From assembly GCA_910588795.1 (NCBI GenBank), contig CAJURI010000009.1, positions 1-51,284 of the forward strand: a stretch of DNA of 51,284 nt. Reading direction: 5' to 3'. A program made the position numbers and the translations under genes. Of the stretch, positions 16,807 to 24,947 are shown piece after piece. Below the pieces are notes generated by a model. It was not told the origin of the DNA, did no database searches, and saw only the letters and a list, made by a program, of their open reading frames with translations. Every line of letters begins with the position of its first letter. Position 1 is the stretch's first letter. The stretch is from an uncultured Duncaniella sp. GTDB taxonomy: Bacteria; Bacteroidota; Bacteroidia; Bacteroidales; Muribaculaceae.

Positions 16807-17682
16807 TTACCTGACGCCACGGTTCTTGAAGAGAGCCATAAGGGCTCGGGCAAAATCTTCGTCGGTGGCTATGGATGCGAGGTCGATACGGCTTTTGCTC
16901 AGAGCTTCGGTCATGGCCTGCTGACGCTCATACCACCATTTGCTGTAGGCTTGCCGAGTGGATTTCGACGAGGTGTCGATCCACCCGGTCTTCCCGTTTT
17001 CGAGATCGGTGACACGCATCAGCCCTATGTCGGGGAGCGTGGTGTCACGCTTGTCATAGACCTGAATGGCTATTATGTCATGCTTGTTGGATGCCACTTG
17101 CAGCTGACGGGTGTAGTCATGCTTGTCTATGAAGTCAGAGATCAGGAATGTCGTGCACCTTTTCTTCAGCGCGTCGGTCATGTAGCGCAGTGCCACGCCT
17201 ATGTCGGTGCCCGGATTGTCGGGGGTGAAGTCGATCAGTTCGCGTATTATGAGAAGTATGTGCTTCTTGCCTTTCTTGGGGGGAATGAACTTCTCGATTT
17301 TGTCGGAGAAGAATATCACGCCGATCTTGTCGTTGTTGGTGATGGCCGAGTAGGCTATCGTGGCGGCTATCTCGGCTATCATCTCGCGTTTGTCCTCTCC
17401 GACAGCCCCGAACAGGCGGCTGCGTGACACGTCGACAAGCAACATCACTGTAAGCTCGCGCTCCTCCTCGTACACCTTGATGTAGGGGCGGTTGTGGCGT
17501 GCGGTTACGTTCCAGTCTATGTCGCGCACATCATCGCCATACTGGTATTCCCTGACCTCGGCAAACGTCATACCTCTCCCCTTAAAGGCCGTGTGGTACT
17601 CTCCGGCGAATATGTTCTGGGAGAGTCCGCGTGTCTTTATGTCGATCTTCCTTACTTTCTTTAGCAGTTCGTTTGCTTCCAT
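16807..17682 (-). CDS. DUF58 protein with VWA-like fold
   Basis: 291-residue cytoplasmic protein of the DUF58 family that accompanies MoxR ATPases. The conserved core is GRGMTFAEVREYQYGDDVRDIDWNVTAR (start at about residue 35; described here in part), followed by a VWA-like strand with a MIDAS-like DVSRS at Asp84. Unlike many DUF58 proteins it has no membrane helices. It is likely the substrate or adaptor of the MoxR ATPase. It lies 27 nt after moxR and 36 nt before the DUF4381-like gene. Confidence 0.9.
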   Translation of the reverse strand: MEANELLKKVRKIDIKTRGLSQNIFAGEYHTAFKGRGMTFAEVREYQYGDDVRDIDWNVTARHNRPYIKVYEEERELTVMLLVDVSRSRLFGAVGEDKREMIAEIAATIAYSAITNNDKIGVIFFSDKIEKFIPPKKGKKHILLIIRELIDFTPDNPGTDIGVALRYMTDALKKRCTTFLISDFIDKHDYTRQLQVASNKHDIIAIQVYDKRDTTLPDIGLMRVTDLENGKTGWIDTSSKSTRQAYSKWWYERQQAMTEALSKSRIDLASIATDEDFARALMALFKNRGVR

Positions 17683-17709
17683 CGGTCTGCGTTATTACAC
17701 GTTCTCTGA

Positions 17710-18705
17710 TCAGGGCACCTCTACCTTGTCAAGTATCTCAGAGATGATCTGGTCAGTGGTGATGTTGTTTGCTTCAGCCTCGTAGGTGAGACCTATTCTG
17801 TGGCGCAGTACATCGTGGCACACCGCGCGCACATCCTCGGGTATCACATATCCTCTTCCGCGCAGGAACGCATATGCGCGTGACGCGCGTGCGAGTCCGA
17901 TGGATGCTCGCGGAGATGCTCCGAAGCTTATCATGCCTGCGAGGTCCTTCAGCCCGTAGTCCTGAGGATTACGTGTAGCGAACACGATATCCACGATATA
18001 GCGTTCGATTTTCTCGTCAAGATATATCTTCTCTACGATCTTCTGTACTTCGATTATCTCTGAGGGATGGAGAAGGGGTTGCACTTTCTTGCAGTCTCCG
18101 CTGATGTTCTGGCGTATGATGATCTTCTCCTCCTCTTTGGTGGGATATCCTATGATGACTTTGAGAAGGAAACGGTCCACCTGGGCCTCTGGAAGAGGAT
18201 AGGTGCCTTCCTGCTCTATGGGGTTCTGTGTCGCCATGACCAGGAACGGTTCGTCAAGCTGGAAAGTGTCGTCACCGATTGTGACCTGACGCTCCTGCAT
18301 GGCCTCGAGAAGCGCACTCTGCACCTTTGCAGGGGCTCGGTTGATCTCGTCAGCAAGCACGAAGTTGGCGAATATGGGGCCTTTTTTGATCTGGAACTGT
18401 TCCTTCTGTATGCTGTAGATCATTGTGCCGGTAACATCGGCCGGCAGAAGATCGGGGGTGAACTGTATACGGCTGTATTTGGCGTCGATTACCTGTGCGA
18501 GTGTCTTGATGGCGAGTGTCTTGGCAAGACCCGGTACACCTTCGAGAAGCACATGCCCGTTGGAAAGAAGGGCGATGAGCAGAGAATCTATGAGGTGTTT
18601 TTGCCCTACGATAGTCTGATCCATCCCTTGTGTTACCAGACTGATGAAGTTGCTCTTGCCTGCAACGAGGTCGTTGAGCTCTCTGATATTAACCGTTTCG
18701 CTCAT
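17710..18705 (-). CDS. MoxR-family AAA+ ATPase
   Basis: 331-residue AAA+ ATPase, first gene of the Bat operon. The Walker A motif is GVPGLAKT (56-63), Walker B is VLADEINRAPAK (conserved in MoxR), and sensor 1 lies in ATQNPIEQEGTYPLPEAQ. A C-terminal helical lid contains MISFGASPRASIGLARASRA. MoxR proteins act as chaperone-like ATPases that remodel or load metal into partner proteins containing VWA domains, here presumably DUF58, BatA and BatB. The 211-bp gap upstream contains a -7 box and the terminator of the HU operon. Confidence 0.93.
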   Translation of the reverse strand: MSETVNIRELNDLVAGKSNFISLVTQGMDQTIVGQKHLIDSLLIALLSNGHVLLEGVPGLAKTLAIKTLAQVIDAKYSRIQFTPDLLPADVTGTMIYSIQKEQFQIKKGPIFANFVLADEINRAPAKVQSALLEAMQERQVTIGDDTFQLDEPFLVMATQNPIEQEGTYPLPEAQVDRFLLKVIIGYPTKEEEKIIIRQNISGDCKKVQPLLHPSEIIEVQKIVEKIYLDEKIERYIVDIVFATRNPQDYGLKDLAGMISFGASPRASIGLARASRAYAFLRGRGYVIPEDVRAVCHDVLRHRIGLTYEAEANNITTDQIISEILDKVEVP

Positions 18706-18762
18706 AATTGAGGTGTAATAGTTATAGGTATTTTGAGTTATGTATTGTCTTTATTTGTATTA

Positions 18763-18770
18763 CAAAATTA
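18763..18770 (-). promoter_or_regulatory. -7 box of the moxR/Bat operon
   Basis: TAATTTTG on the minus strand fits TAnnTTTG exactly. No good TTTG lies 19-21 nt upstream. The predicted transcript would start near 18756, about 50 nt before the moxR ATG. Confidence 0.5.
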
Positions 18771-18813
18771 TATATTATAACAAATAAAGTGTGAAAATGG
18801 TGTGTTAATTTTA

Positions 18814-18857
18814 CAAAAAATGCCATCTTCACAGGTGGTGTGAAGATAGCATTTTTG
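18814..18857. terminator. Terminator of the proS-HU operon
   Basis: ATGCCATCTTCAC (18820-18832) pairs with GTGAAGATAGCAT (18840-18852), with one C-A mismatch and a 7-nt loop. The stem is flanked by A-runs on one side and T-runs on the other, so it could act in both directions. On the minus strand it ends transcripts leaving the HU-LysM gene, 60 nt after its stop. Confidence 0.85.
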
Positions 18858-18916
18858 ATTAAAATAGTTTAACGAATCTATACAATATCTAAGCTCCGTG
18901 CCGCCATGTGGCAGTG

Positions 18917-20260
18917 TCATCTTGGATACTTGGCCAGAATCTTGCTCGCTTTTGCATTTGCGGTATTGATACTGGCCTGGCTGGACGCGTTGATGCCGTA
19001 TTTTTCCGCTGCCGGAATTGTGAGTTCGAGTCCGGGGCTTACACGGTTGGGGTTGGATATTTTCGATCTGTTTTCTTCATAGATGTATACCCAGAAGCAT
19101 TTGTTTCCGTAATGCTTCTTCGCCATGTCATGCAGCAGGTAGCCCGGACGCACTTTGTCTTTGACCGTCTTGTTTTGGGGCTGGACAGCCGGCTTTTCAT
19201 TGCCTGTCGCATCGTCTTTCTGAGGGGCGGCTTCACTTGACGATTCTGCTGTCTGCTTGTTTAAGGCAGCTATCATCTGAGCTTGTTCAGCCGGTACTAT
19301 CGGCGCGGCTGCTATGACAGTGTCGCCGCTAAGCACGGCTTCTGCTTCTGACAGCACTGCATTTACCTCCTCTTCTGTGGCAATCTCCTCTGTCGCAGGT
19401 TCTTCTATGGCAGCGGGGCTGGTGGGCATTATATAGTCGATGGCAAAATATACGGCGCACGCTCCTATGGCGAGTCCTGCGAGTAATCCTATCAGGAATC
19501 CAAGTCCGAAACCGCCTCCGGATTTATGGCGTACAGGTTCTTCGATATATTCTTCCGGCTCATCTTCGGGGAATGAGGGCGAGGCCGGCTTTGTCACGGC
19601 TGGCTCAACCGCGCCCGGCGTAATTGTGTCGGGAACGGTCGGAGCTTTTTCCGGTTCTGCCGTTGGTGTTGCGGATGCTGCGGGTAGGTCGGAGTGGACT
19701 GATGCTGCCGGTGGAACCGATGGAATTGATTCGGCTTGGGGAACTGAGTGAACTGATGCGACCGGTGGAACGGATGGAGAATGTGAGACGGTAGCGGTGT
19801 CTTCTGGTTCCGCTTCTGTCGTGCATTCAGATTCCGCTTCCGGTGTGCATTCACATTCGGCATCTGCCGTGCATTCAGGTGCGGCTTCTGTGATGCATCC
19901 GGTCTCTTCAGCCACAGTCTCGGTTTCGTCTGTCTCAGCCGGAGTCCTTCCCTCGTCGGAGATTTCGGCAAGGGTTTCTTCGGTGATTGTGTCGCTGAGG
20001 TCTTCCGGCTCGAAGAGTGCAAATGGCGCGTTGATCGTGTCGGCTATGGAGTCATCGGGAATGAAGATTACCGGACAGTCGCTGTCACCGGACGTCTCGA
20101 ATGATCCGATACCCTTGATCCTTACGGGTTCACCCTCACCGAGTGTCTGGGCGGCGAGATCAAAGAAATTCCTTATGAAATCCTCCGCTTCCTCTGCCGA
20201 GATATTGCAGTTGGCGGCCAGCATTGCCGCCAGTTCGTGAAATGGTATCTTCCGGTTCAT
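18917..20260 (-). CDS. Membrane-anchored HU-domain protein with LysM-like C-terminus
   Basis: 447 residues in four parts. Residues 1-90 are an HU/IHF-type domain (IPFHELAAMLAANCNISAE; VRIKGIGSFETS). Residues about 90-245 are acidic and Pro/Ser-rich, with repeats such as ECT.EAE and SVPP.ASVHS, and are probably unstructured. Near 250-275 is a membrane helix (GLGFLIGLLAGLAIGACAVYF). Residues about 280-360 are Glu/Ala-rich, and about 363-417 resemble LysM (RPGYLLHDMAKKHYGNKCFWVYI; NRVSPGLELTIP). The order suggests DNA or another HU ligand on the cytoplasmic side and peptidoglycan binding outside. That topology is inference. It overlaps the upstream HU gene by 4 nt (ATGA). Confidence 0.85.
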   Translation of the reverse strand: MNRKIPFHELAAMLAANCNISAEEAEDFIRNFFDLAAQTLGEGEPVRIKGIGSFETSGDSDCPVIFIPDDSIADTINAPFALFEPEDLSDTITEETLAEISDEGRTPAETDETETVAEETGCITEAAPECTADAECECTPEAESECTTEAEPEDTATVSHSPSVPPVASVHSVPQAESIPSVPPAASVHSDLPAASATPTAEPEKAPTVPDTITPGAVEPAVTKPASPSFPEDEPEEYIEEPVRHKSGGGFGLGFLIGLLAGLAIGACAVYFAIDYIMPTSPAAIEEPATEEIATEEEVNAVLSEAEAVLSGDTVIAAAPIVPAEQAQMIAALNKQTAESSSEAAPQKDDATGNEKPAVQPQNKTVKDKVRPGYLLHDMAKKHYGNKCFWVYIYEENRSKISNPNRVSPGLELTIPAAEKYGINASSQASINTANAKASKILAKYPR

Positions 20261-20532
20261 CTTGAGAGCTTTTTACGCAGTACGACACTCGGCTGGAAGT
20301 GCATCCTGATACTCGGCGGGACAAGTGTGCGGCGTCCTGTCTCAGGATCGGTCATCACACTTTCATCGGTCTTTACGGTGACGAAAGTGCCGAATCCGGG
20401 CACGGCTACGGAATCGAGTTCCGTGCCGATTTCCGCCATAAGCTTGCCGAGCGCGTCAGTGATTGTCGCGGTCTCTTCGGGAGATCGCTTTATCATCTTG
20501 GCAAGACGGGAGTTGAAAGCCTTATTGTCCAT
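20257..20532 (-). CDS. HU-family DNA-binding protein
   Basis: 91-residue HU/IHF-fold protein with the usual length. The N-terminal helices (NKAFNSRLAKMIKRSPEET) are followed by the beta-ribbon region VAVPGFGTFVTVKTDE, which has the conserved GFG.F. The DNA-contacting arm carries PETGRRTLVPPSIRMHFQPS, and the C-terminus LRKKLS is typical. It binds and bends DNA as a dimer. The gene is translationally coupled to the larger membrane HU protein, so the two may form heterodimers. Its start lies 9 nt after the proS stop codon. Confidence 0.9.
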   Translation of the reverse strand: MDNKAFNSRLAKMIKRSPEETATITDALGKLMAEIGTELDSVAVPGFGTFVTVKTDESVMTDPETGRRTLVPPSIRMHFQPSVVLRKKLSR

Positions 20533-20541
20533 GTGGGAGTA

Positions 20542-22023
20542 TTAGTAGTTGCGGGCAAATATTACGCGTCGGGCTGAGGGCTTGCCGGTCACCATGCATA
20601 CTCCGGGAGTGGTGTCCCCGTCAAACGGGATGCAGCGTATGGTGGCCTTTGTTTCCTCCTTGATTTTCTCTTCGGTCTCTGTGGTGCCGTCCCAGTGTGC
20701 GAGGATGAAGCCTCCCTTTTCGATCTCTGTCTTGAACTCTTCGTAGGTGTCCACTGTACGTGTGAGCGACTCTCTGTGCTTGAGCGCTTTGTCGTAGATG
20801 TTCTTCTGTATCTCCTCAAGCAGGTCCTTGCAGTACTGGGCTATCCCTTCGAGCGGAGCCTCATGCTTTTCAAGTGTGTCGCGTCGCATCACCTCCACAG
20901 TGCCGTTTTCAATGTCGCGGGCTCCTATGGCGAGGCGTACGGGTACACCCTTCAGCTCGTAGTCGGCAAATTTGAATCCCGGCCGCTTGTTGTCGGCGTC
21001 ATCAAACTTGACGCTTACTCCGAGCGCGCGCAGTTCCTTGACGATCGGGGCGACGGCATCGGCTATCACCGACTTCTGATCGTCGTTCTTGTATATGGGC
21101 ACTATGACAACCTGAATCGGGGCGAGATGCGGGGGAAGTACGAGTCCGTTGTCATCGGAATGGGTCATGATGAGTGCGCCCATGAGTCGGGTGGATACTC
21201 CCCATGATGTGGCCCATACATACTCGGGCTGATTGTCTTTGTTGACGTATGTCACGTCGAACGCCTTGGCGAAGTTCTGCCCGAGGAAGTGGGATGTGCC
21301 TGCCTGAAGGGCCTTGCCGTCCTGCATCATGGCTTCGATACACAGTGTCTCGATTGCTCCTGCAAAACGTTCGTTGGCACTCTTGACACCCTTGATCACG
21401 GGCACTGCCATATAGTTCTCGGCAAATTCCGCATATATGTCAAGCATCCTGCGGGCCTCCTCCCAGGCTTCCTGCTCAGTGGCATGGGCTGTGTGTCCCT
21501 CCTGCCACAGGAATTCGGCGGTGCGGAGGAACATGCGCGTGCGCATCTCCCAGCGCATCACATTGGCCCACTGGTTGATCAGTATCGGCAGATCCCTGTA
21601 GGAGTGGATCCAGTTGCGGTATGTGTTCCAGATGATTGTCTCGGATGTAGGCCTGATTATAAGCTCCTCTTCGAGGCGGGCTGCCGGGTCGACCACCACG
21701 CCGCTTCCGTCCTCGGCATTCTTCAGGCGGTAGTGGGTCACTACGGCGCACTCCTTGGCGAAGCCTTCTACGTGATCCGCCTCTTTTGACAGGAACGATT
21801 TAGGGATCAGAAGGGGGAAATATGCGTTCTGGTGACCTGTCTCTTTGAACATGCGGTCCAGCTCATGCTGCATTTTTTCCCATATGGCGTAGCCATAGGG
21901 CTTTATTACCATGCATCCTCTCACAGCCGACTGTTCAGCGAGGTCAGCTTTTACCACGAGGTCGTTATACCATTGCGAGTAGTTCTCGCTGCGCTTGGTG
22001 AGGTCTTTAAGTTCTTTAGCCAT
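20542..22023 (-). CDS. proS: Prolyl-tRNA synthetase, short archaeal/eukaryotic-like type
   Basis: Class II aminoacyl-tRNA synthetase that charges tRNA-Pro. The 493-residue length without the editing insertion is that of the ProS type 3 group, in contrast with the 570-residue bacterial enzyme. Motif 2 is seen in WEMRTRMFLRTAEFLWQEGHTAHAT (about residues 153-177; quoted partly as the FLRTAEFLWQEGHTA core), preceded by IIRPTSETIIWNTY. Motif 3 lies in SWGVSTRLMGALIM. The C-terminus ends in Tyr, as in archaeal-type ProS. It is close to ompA (17 nt) and HU (9 nt), so it is cotranscribed with both. Confidence 0.96.
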   Translation of the reverse strand: MAKELKDLTKRSENYSQWYNDLVVKADLAEQSAVRGCMVIKPYGYAIWEKMQHELDRMFKETGHQNAYFPLLIPKSFLSKEADHVEGFAKECAVVTHYRLKNAEDGSGVVVDPAARLEEELIIRPTSETIIWNTYRNWIHSYRDLPILINQWANVMRWEMRTRMFLRTAEFLWQEGHTAHATEQEAWEEARRMLDIYAEFAENYMAVPVIKGVKSANERFAGAIETLCIEAMMQDGKALQAGTSHFLGQNFAKAFDVTYVNKDNQPEYVWATSWGVSTRLMGALIMTHSDDNGLVLPPHLAPIQVVIVPIYKNDDQKSVIADAVAPIVKELRALGVSVKFDDADNKRPGFKFADYELKGVPVRLAIGARDIENGTVEVMRRDTLEKHEAPLEGIAQYCKDLLEEIQKNIYDKALKHRESLTRTVDTYEEFKTEIEKGGFILAHWDGTTETEEKIKEETKATIRCIPFDGDTTPGVCMVTGKPSARRVIFARNY

Positions 22024-22040
22024 AGCTCTATGTGATATTC

Positions 22041-22691
22041 TTATTTTAATTGCTTCTTGTGTGCGAGTGTGATCATCTTCGGACCGGGTATGAGAAATAT
22101 CTCCACACGCCGGTTGGCCGCGCGTCCTGCGCGGGAATCGTTGGGCTGTATCGGATCAGTGTCGCCCATCTCGTAAGGGATCACGATCAGGTCTTCGCTT
22201 ATCTGTGAGAGCAGCCAGTCGTATACCGAATTGTTGCGCTCGTGGGAGAGATACATATTGTATTGCGGCGACCCTGTGTTGTCGGTGTGCACGGCATATA
22301 CTACCTTGAACATCTCAGGATCGCGCAGCAGGGATATTACAGGCCCTAATTTTGAAGGCGCGGTGGGGGAGAGAAGTGTGTCGTTGGGCTGAAACAGGTC
22401 ATCCGTGGGAAGTGTCACGAGCACTACTTCGTCATCACGCATCATGTCCACGATATATCCTTTGTCGGCGAGTTGCTGGGCTATGCGCTTCATGTGCTGG
22501 CTTACAGCCTGGTGCTCGCCTGTCGCAACGGCCGGGGTGACGATGTTCTGTTCGAGGTCCATGTCCATGAAAGCTGACTCCTCATATCCCTTGTAAGGAT
22601 CGGAGTATTTGCTCTTCGGACCGGCTGCGATGGATGTGGCCGCGATGAGTGCGAGTGTGAGTGACAGGATGATTCTTTTCAGTCTTTTCAT
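22041..22691 (-). CDS. OmpA-like peptidoglycan-binding protein
   Basis: 216 residues with a signal peptide (1-22, ending IAA) and a C-terminal OmpA-like domain (about 95-210): VVYAVHTDNTGSPQYNMYLSHERN carries the conserved HTD.TG and the final part has NRRVEIFLIPG. The N-terminal region (about 25-95) is not a beta barrel. It is probably a periplasmic protein that binds the diaminopimelate of peptidoglycan. It overlaps the upstream 99-residue gene by 4 nt and sits 17 nt before proS. Confidence 0.85.
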   Translation of the reverse strand: MKRLKRIILSLTLALIAATSIAAGPKSKYSDPYKGYEESAFMDMDLEQNIVTPAVATGEHQAVSQHMKRIAQQLADKGYIVDMMRDDEVVLVTLPTDDLFQPNDTLLSPTAPSKLGPVISLLRDPEMFKVVYAVHTDNTGSPQYNMYLSHERNNSVYDWLLSQISEDLIVIPYEMGDTDPIQPNDSRAGRAANRRVEIFLIPGPKMITLAHKKQLK

Positions 22692-22987
22692 AGGAGAGAT
22701 TGTTCGTACTGTAGCTCGGCTGCGACGAGAGGTTCCACATCGTCGGGCCGGATGGGGGAGAGTTTGTCCTTGGCTATCATTTTTCGTACGTGTGCTACGA
22801 GAGCGTCGACATTCACGTCATCGTCGTCTGCCTCGGAGTCTATGTCAAGGAGTCCCTGGTCGTCATACCAGTCCCATATAATGTCGATGATGTTGAGCAG
22901 CTCGTCGTCGTCACATCGTGATGAGGCTTCAGGTGTCAGTGCCTGACGCATTGTCTCTACAGCCTCTTTTTCATCAAATTCTTTCAT
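22688..22987 (-). CDS. Small acidic protein of unknown function
   Basis: 99 residues, very acidic, with an Asp-rich run in the middle (IDSEADDDDVNVDA, about 55-68) and two short helical segments before and after. No signal peptide or membrane helix. I do not recognise the family. It lies between rimM (18 nt upstream) and the OmpA-like gene (4-nt ATGA overlap), so it is surely translated as part of the operon. Confidence 0.75.
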   Translation of the reverse strand: MKEFDEKEAVETMRQALTPEASSRCDDDELLNIIDIIWDWYDDQGLLDIDSEADDDDVNVDALVAHVRKMIAKDKLSPIRPDDVEPLVAAELQYEQSLL

Positions 22988-23005
22988 GACGGATATGGCT
23001 TTCGG

Positions 23006-23539
23006 TTAGTCGTTCAGATCTGCTATTCCGTGAGGCAGGGTGGTGTGCAGCGTGAGGGTGTCCCGGTCGATTTCATCTATGAATTCGTCGGCCACAGGTA
23101 TGTACATCTCTTTGCCTTCAGGCGTTGTCACTATGAATAGCAGATTGTCGGTTGTGTCGTTGAAGTCGGTTATCTCACCGATAGGACCGAGTGAGGAGTC
23201 TGTGACGGTATATCCTATCAGGTCAGAGGCATAGAGCCCCTCCTCTCCGTCGGCGTCATCGTCAGGAAGATCGCTGTCAAGCAGATAGAAAGCACGGCCT
23301 GCGAGGGCACGGGCTTTCTCCTCCGAATCGATTCCGTCGATGGTGAGAAGGTAGGTCTCAGCCGTCTTTGGACGCACTGATACTATGAAAAACGGTACAA
23401 AGATCCCCTCCACCTCTATGATTATGCATTTCACGTGCGATAGGTCGATGTCATAGTCGAGAGTGGCGGAGATCTCTCCCTTTATGCCGTGAGGTTTGTT
23501 GAACACTCCGGCTTCGGATATGTCAGTGCGCAGTATCAT
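23006..23539 (-). CDS. rimM: Ribosome maturation factor RimM
   Basis: 177-residue factor that binds the 30S subunit and assists maturation of the 16S rRNA head domain. The N-terminal RimM beta barrel (about 8-92) begins with AGVFNKPHGIKGEISA, the family GxxxxxHGxxGE pattern. The C-terminal PRC-barrel (about 98-170) contains LIGYTVTDSSLGPIGEITDF and MYIPVADEFIDEID. No trmD or rpsP is adjacent, unlike in many bacteria. The start codon overlaps the DUF4290 stop by one base (TGATG). Confidence 0.92.
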   Translation of the reverse strand: MILRTDISEAGVFNKPHGIKGEISATLDYDIDLSHVKCIIIEVEGIFVPFFIVSVRPKTAETYLLTIDGIDSEEKARALAGRAFYLLDSDLPDDDADGEEGLYASDLIGYTVTDSSLGPIGEITDFNDTTDNLLFIVTTPEGKEMYIPVADEFIDEIDRDTLTLHTTLPHGIADLND

Positions 23540-24129
23540 CAGCGTTTTTTCTTTTTCTTGCCGGTTGCAGGCGGTGCTACGATCTTGAATTCATGCAGCC
23601 GCATGTTCTCCGGGTCCAGCCTGAGCATCCCGTGCGAGTACTCGGCGAGATCCTTGAAGATTTTGGCGTCATCCACGCTGTCCTTGTTGACAGCGAGGAG
23701 AAGTTTCTTCATGTGGTTTGCGACAAGCATCACAAGCTCGTCTCTCTCGGGCCCTTCAGGCATCTCTATCGCTTTGGCTATGATAAGCTCCACATCCTTG
23801 CCGTAATGGCGATAGCGGATGTGCCGCCGTGGATAGGGCACATTGTCGGGCTGTGCCGGGTATTTGTCGGGCGCGGATATCTCTACAGGATAGTCTATGT
23901 CGAGTTTGTATCCGCTCATGCATGCAAGATGGTCCCAGAGTATCTGCTTCCAGTCCTCCTGTTCCTTGACTTTGGGCTGGATGCGCGACATTGTGCTTAT
24001 GATCGTATAAGCGCAGCGTGTGCGTTCATCGCGGTCAGTGATGGTGAGGCAATGGTCCACCATGCGCTGTACGGCTCGGCCGTATTCAGGCAGGACAAGA
24101 CGCGGACGATGGGTGTTGTAAGTTAACAT
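23539..24129 (-). CDS. DUF4290 family protein
   Basis: 196-residue cytoplasmic protein of a family confined to Bacteroidota. It begins with LTYNTHRPRLVLPEYGRAVQRMV, characteristic of DUF4290. It is largely helical and ends in a lysine-rich tail (GKKKKKR), which might contact nucleic acid. Function unknown. Its one-base coupling to rimM hints at a role linked to ribosome assembly or translation, but this is inference from position only. It lies 27 nt after fabG. Confidence 0.87.
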   Translation of the reverse strand: MLTYNTHRPRLVLPEYGRAVQRMVDHCLTITDRDERTRCAYTIISTMSRIQPKVKEQEDWKQILWDHLACMSGYKLDIDYPVEISAPDKYPAQPDNVPYPRRHIRYRHYGKDVELIIAKAIEMPEGPERDELVMLVANHMKKLLLAVNKDSVDDAKIFKDLAEYSHGMLRLDPENMRLHEFKIVAPPATGKKKKKR

Positions 24130-24156
24130 TAAGTGTGCTATAGCGTGTGGTGTGGG

Positions 24157-24903
24157 TTACATGTTCATGCCGCCGTCCACTTCGATCACCTGGCCTGACA
24201 CATAGCTTGACATGTCGGATGCAAGGAATGTGGCGACGTTGGCGATGTCCTCGACCTGGCCTGCGCGGCGCAGGGGGATCTTCTGTGCCCATTGCTTGCG
24301 GACATCCTCGGGGAGTGCTGCTGTCATTGCTGTCTCGATGAAGCCGGGGGCGATAGCGTTGGCGCGGATGCCGCGTGAACCTACTTCCTGGGCGATGCTC
24401 TTTGCAAGGGCGATGAGTCCGGCCTTGGATGCTGCATAGTTGGCCTGTCCGGCATTGCCGTGCACGCCCACTACGGAGGCCATATTGATGATGGAGCCTT
24501 GACGCTGACGCATCATTACAGGGACTATGGCGTGGATGAAATTGAACGCGCTCTTGAGGTTGACGGCTATCACGGCATCCCACTGTGCCTCGCTCATTTT
24601 GAGCATGAGTCCGTCCTTGGTGATGCCGGCATTGTTGACCAGCACATCGATATGCCCGAAATCCTCTTTGACTTTGGCCACCACTTCCTCGGTCTGAGCG
24701 AAGTCAGCGGCATTCGAGGCATATCCCTTGGCGCGTACTCCGAGGGCCTCGATCTCCTTTACGGTGTTTGCCATGTTCTCGTCATCGAAGAGATCGGTGA
24801 ACGCTATGTCTGCGCCTTCTGAGGCAAATTTCAGTGCTATACCTTTTCCTATGCCTCGTGAAGCACCTGTGATGAGTGCGACTTTTCCTTCAAGTAATTT
24901 CAT
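24157..24903 (-). CDS. fabG: 3-oxoacyl-ACP reductase
   Basis: Short-chain dehydrogenase that reduces 3-oxoacyl-ACP with NADPH in fatty acid elongation. 248 residues, normal for FabG. The cofactor motif TGASRGIG is at 13-20, NNAG at about 89-92. The catalytic Ser lies in INMASVVGVHG and the Tyr-Lys pair in NYAASKAG (about 155-162). The C-terminus ends VIEVDGGMNM, a FabG hallmark. It is preceded by a TetR regulator and may be cotranscribed with it across a 44-nt gap. Confidence 0.94.
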   Translation of the reverse strand: MKLLEGKVALITGASRGIGKGIALKFASEGADIAFTDLFDDENMANTVKEIEALGVRAKGYASNAADFAQTEEVVAKVKEDFGHIDVLVNNAGITKDGLMLKMSEAQWDAVIAVNLKSAFNFIHAIVPVMMRQRQGSIINMASVVGVHGNAGQANYAASKAGLIALAKSIAQEVGSRGIRANAIAPGFIETAMTAALPEDVRKQWAQKIPLRRAGQVEDIANVATFLASDMSSYVSGQVIEVDGGMNM

Positions 24904-24947
24904 TTCAAGAATGATTTTTTAGTTATATGTTGAATTGGAATTGAATG

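Noticed and set aside
18067..18711. 214-codon frame on the plus strand opposite moxR
   Set aside because: Shadow of moxR, which has all AAA+ motifs on the minus strand.
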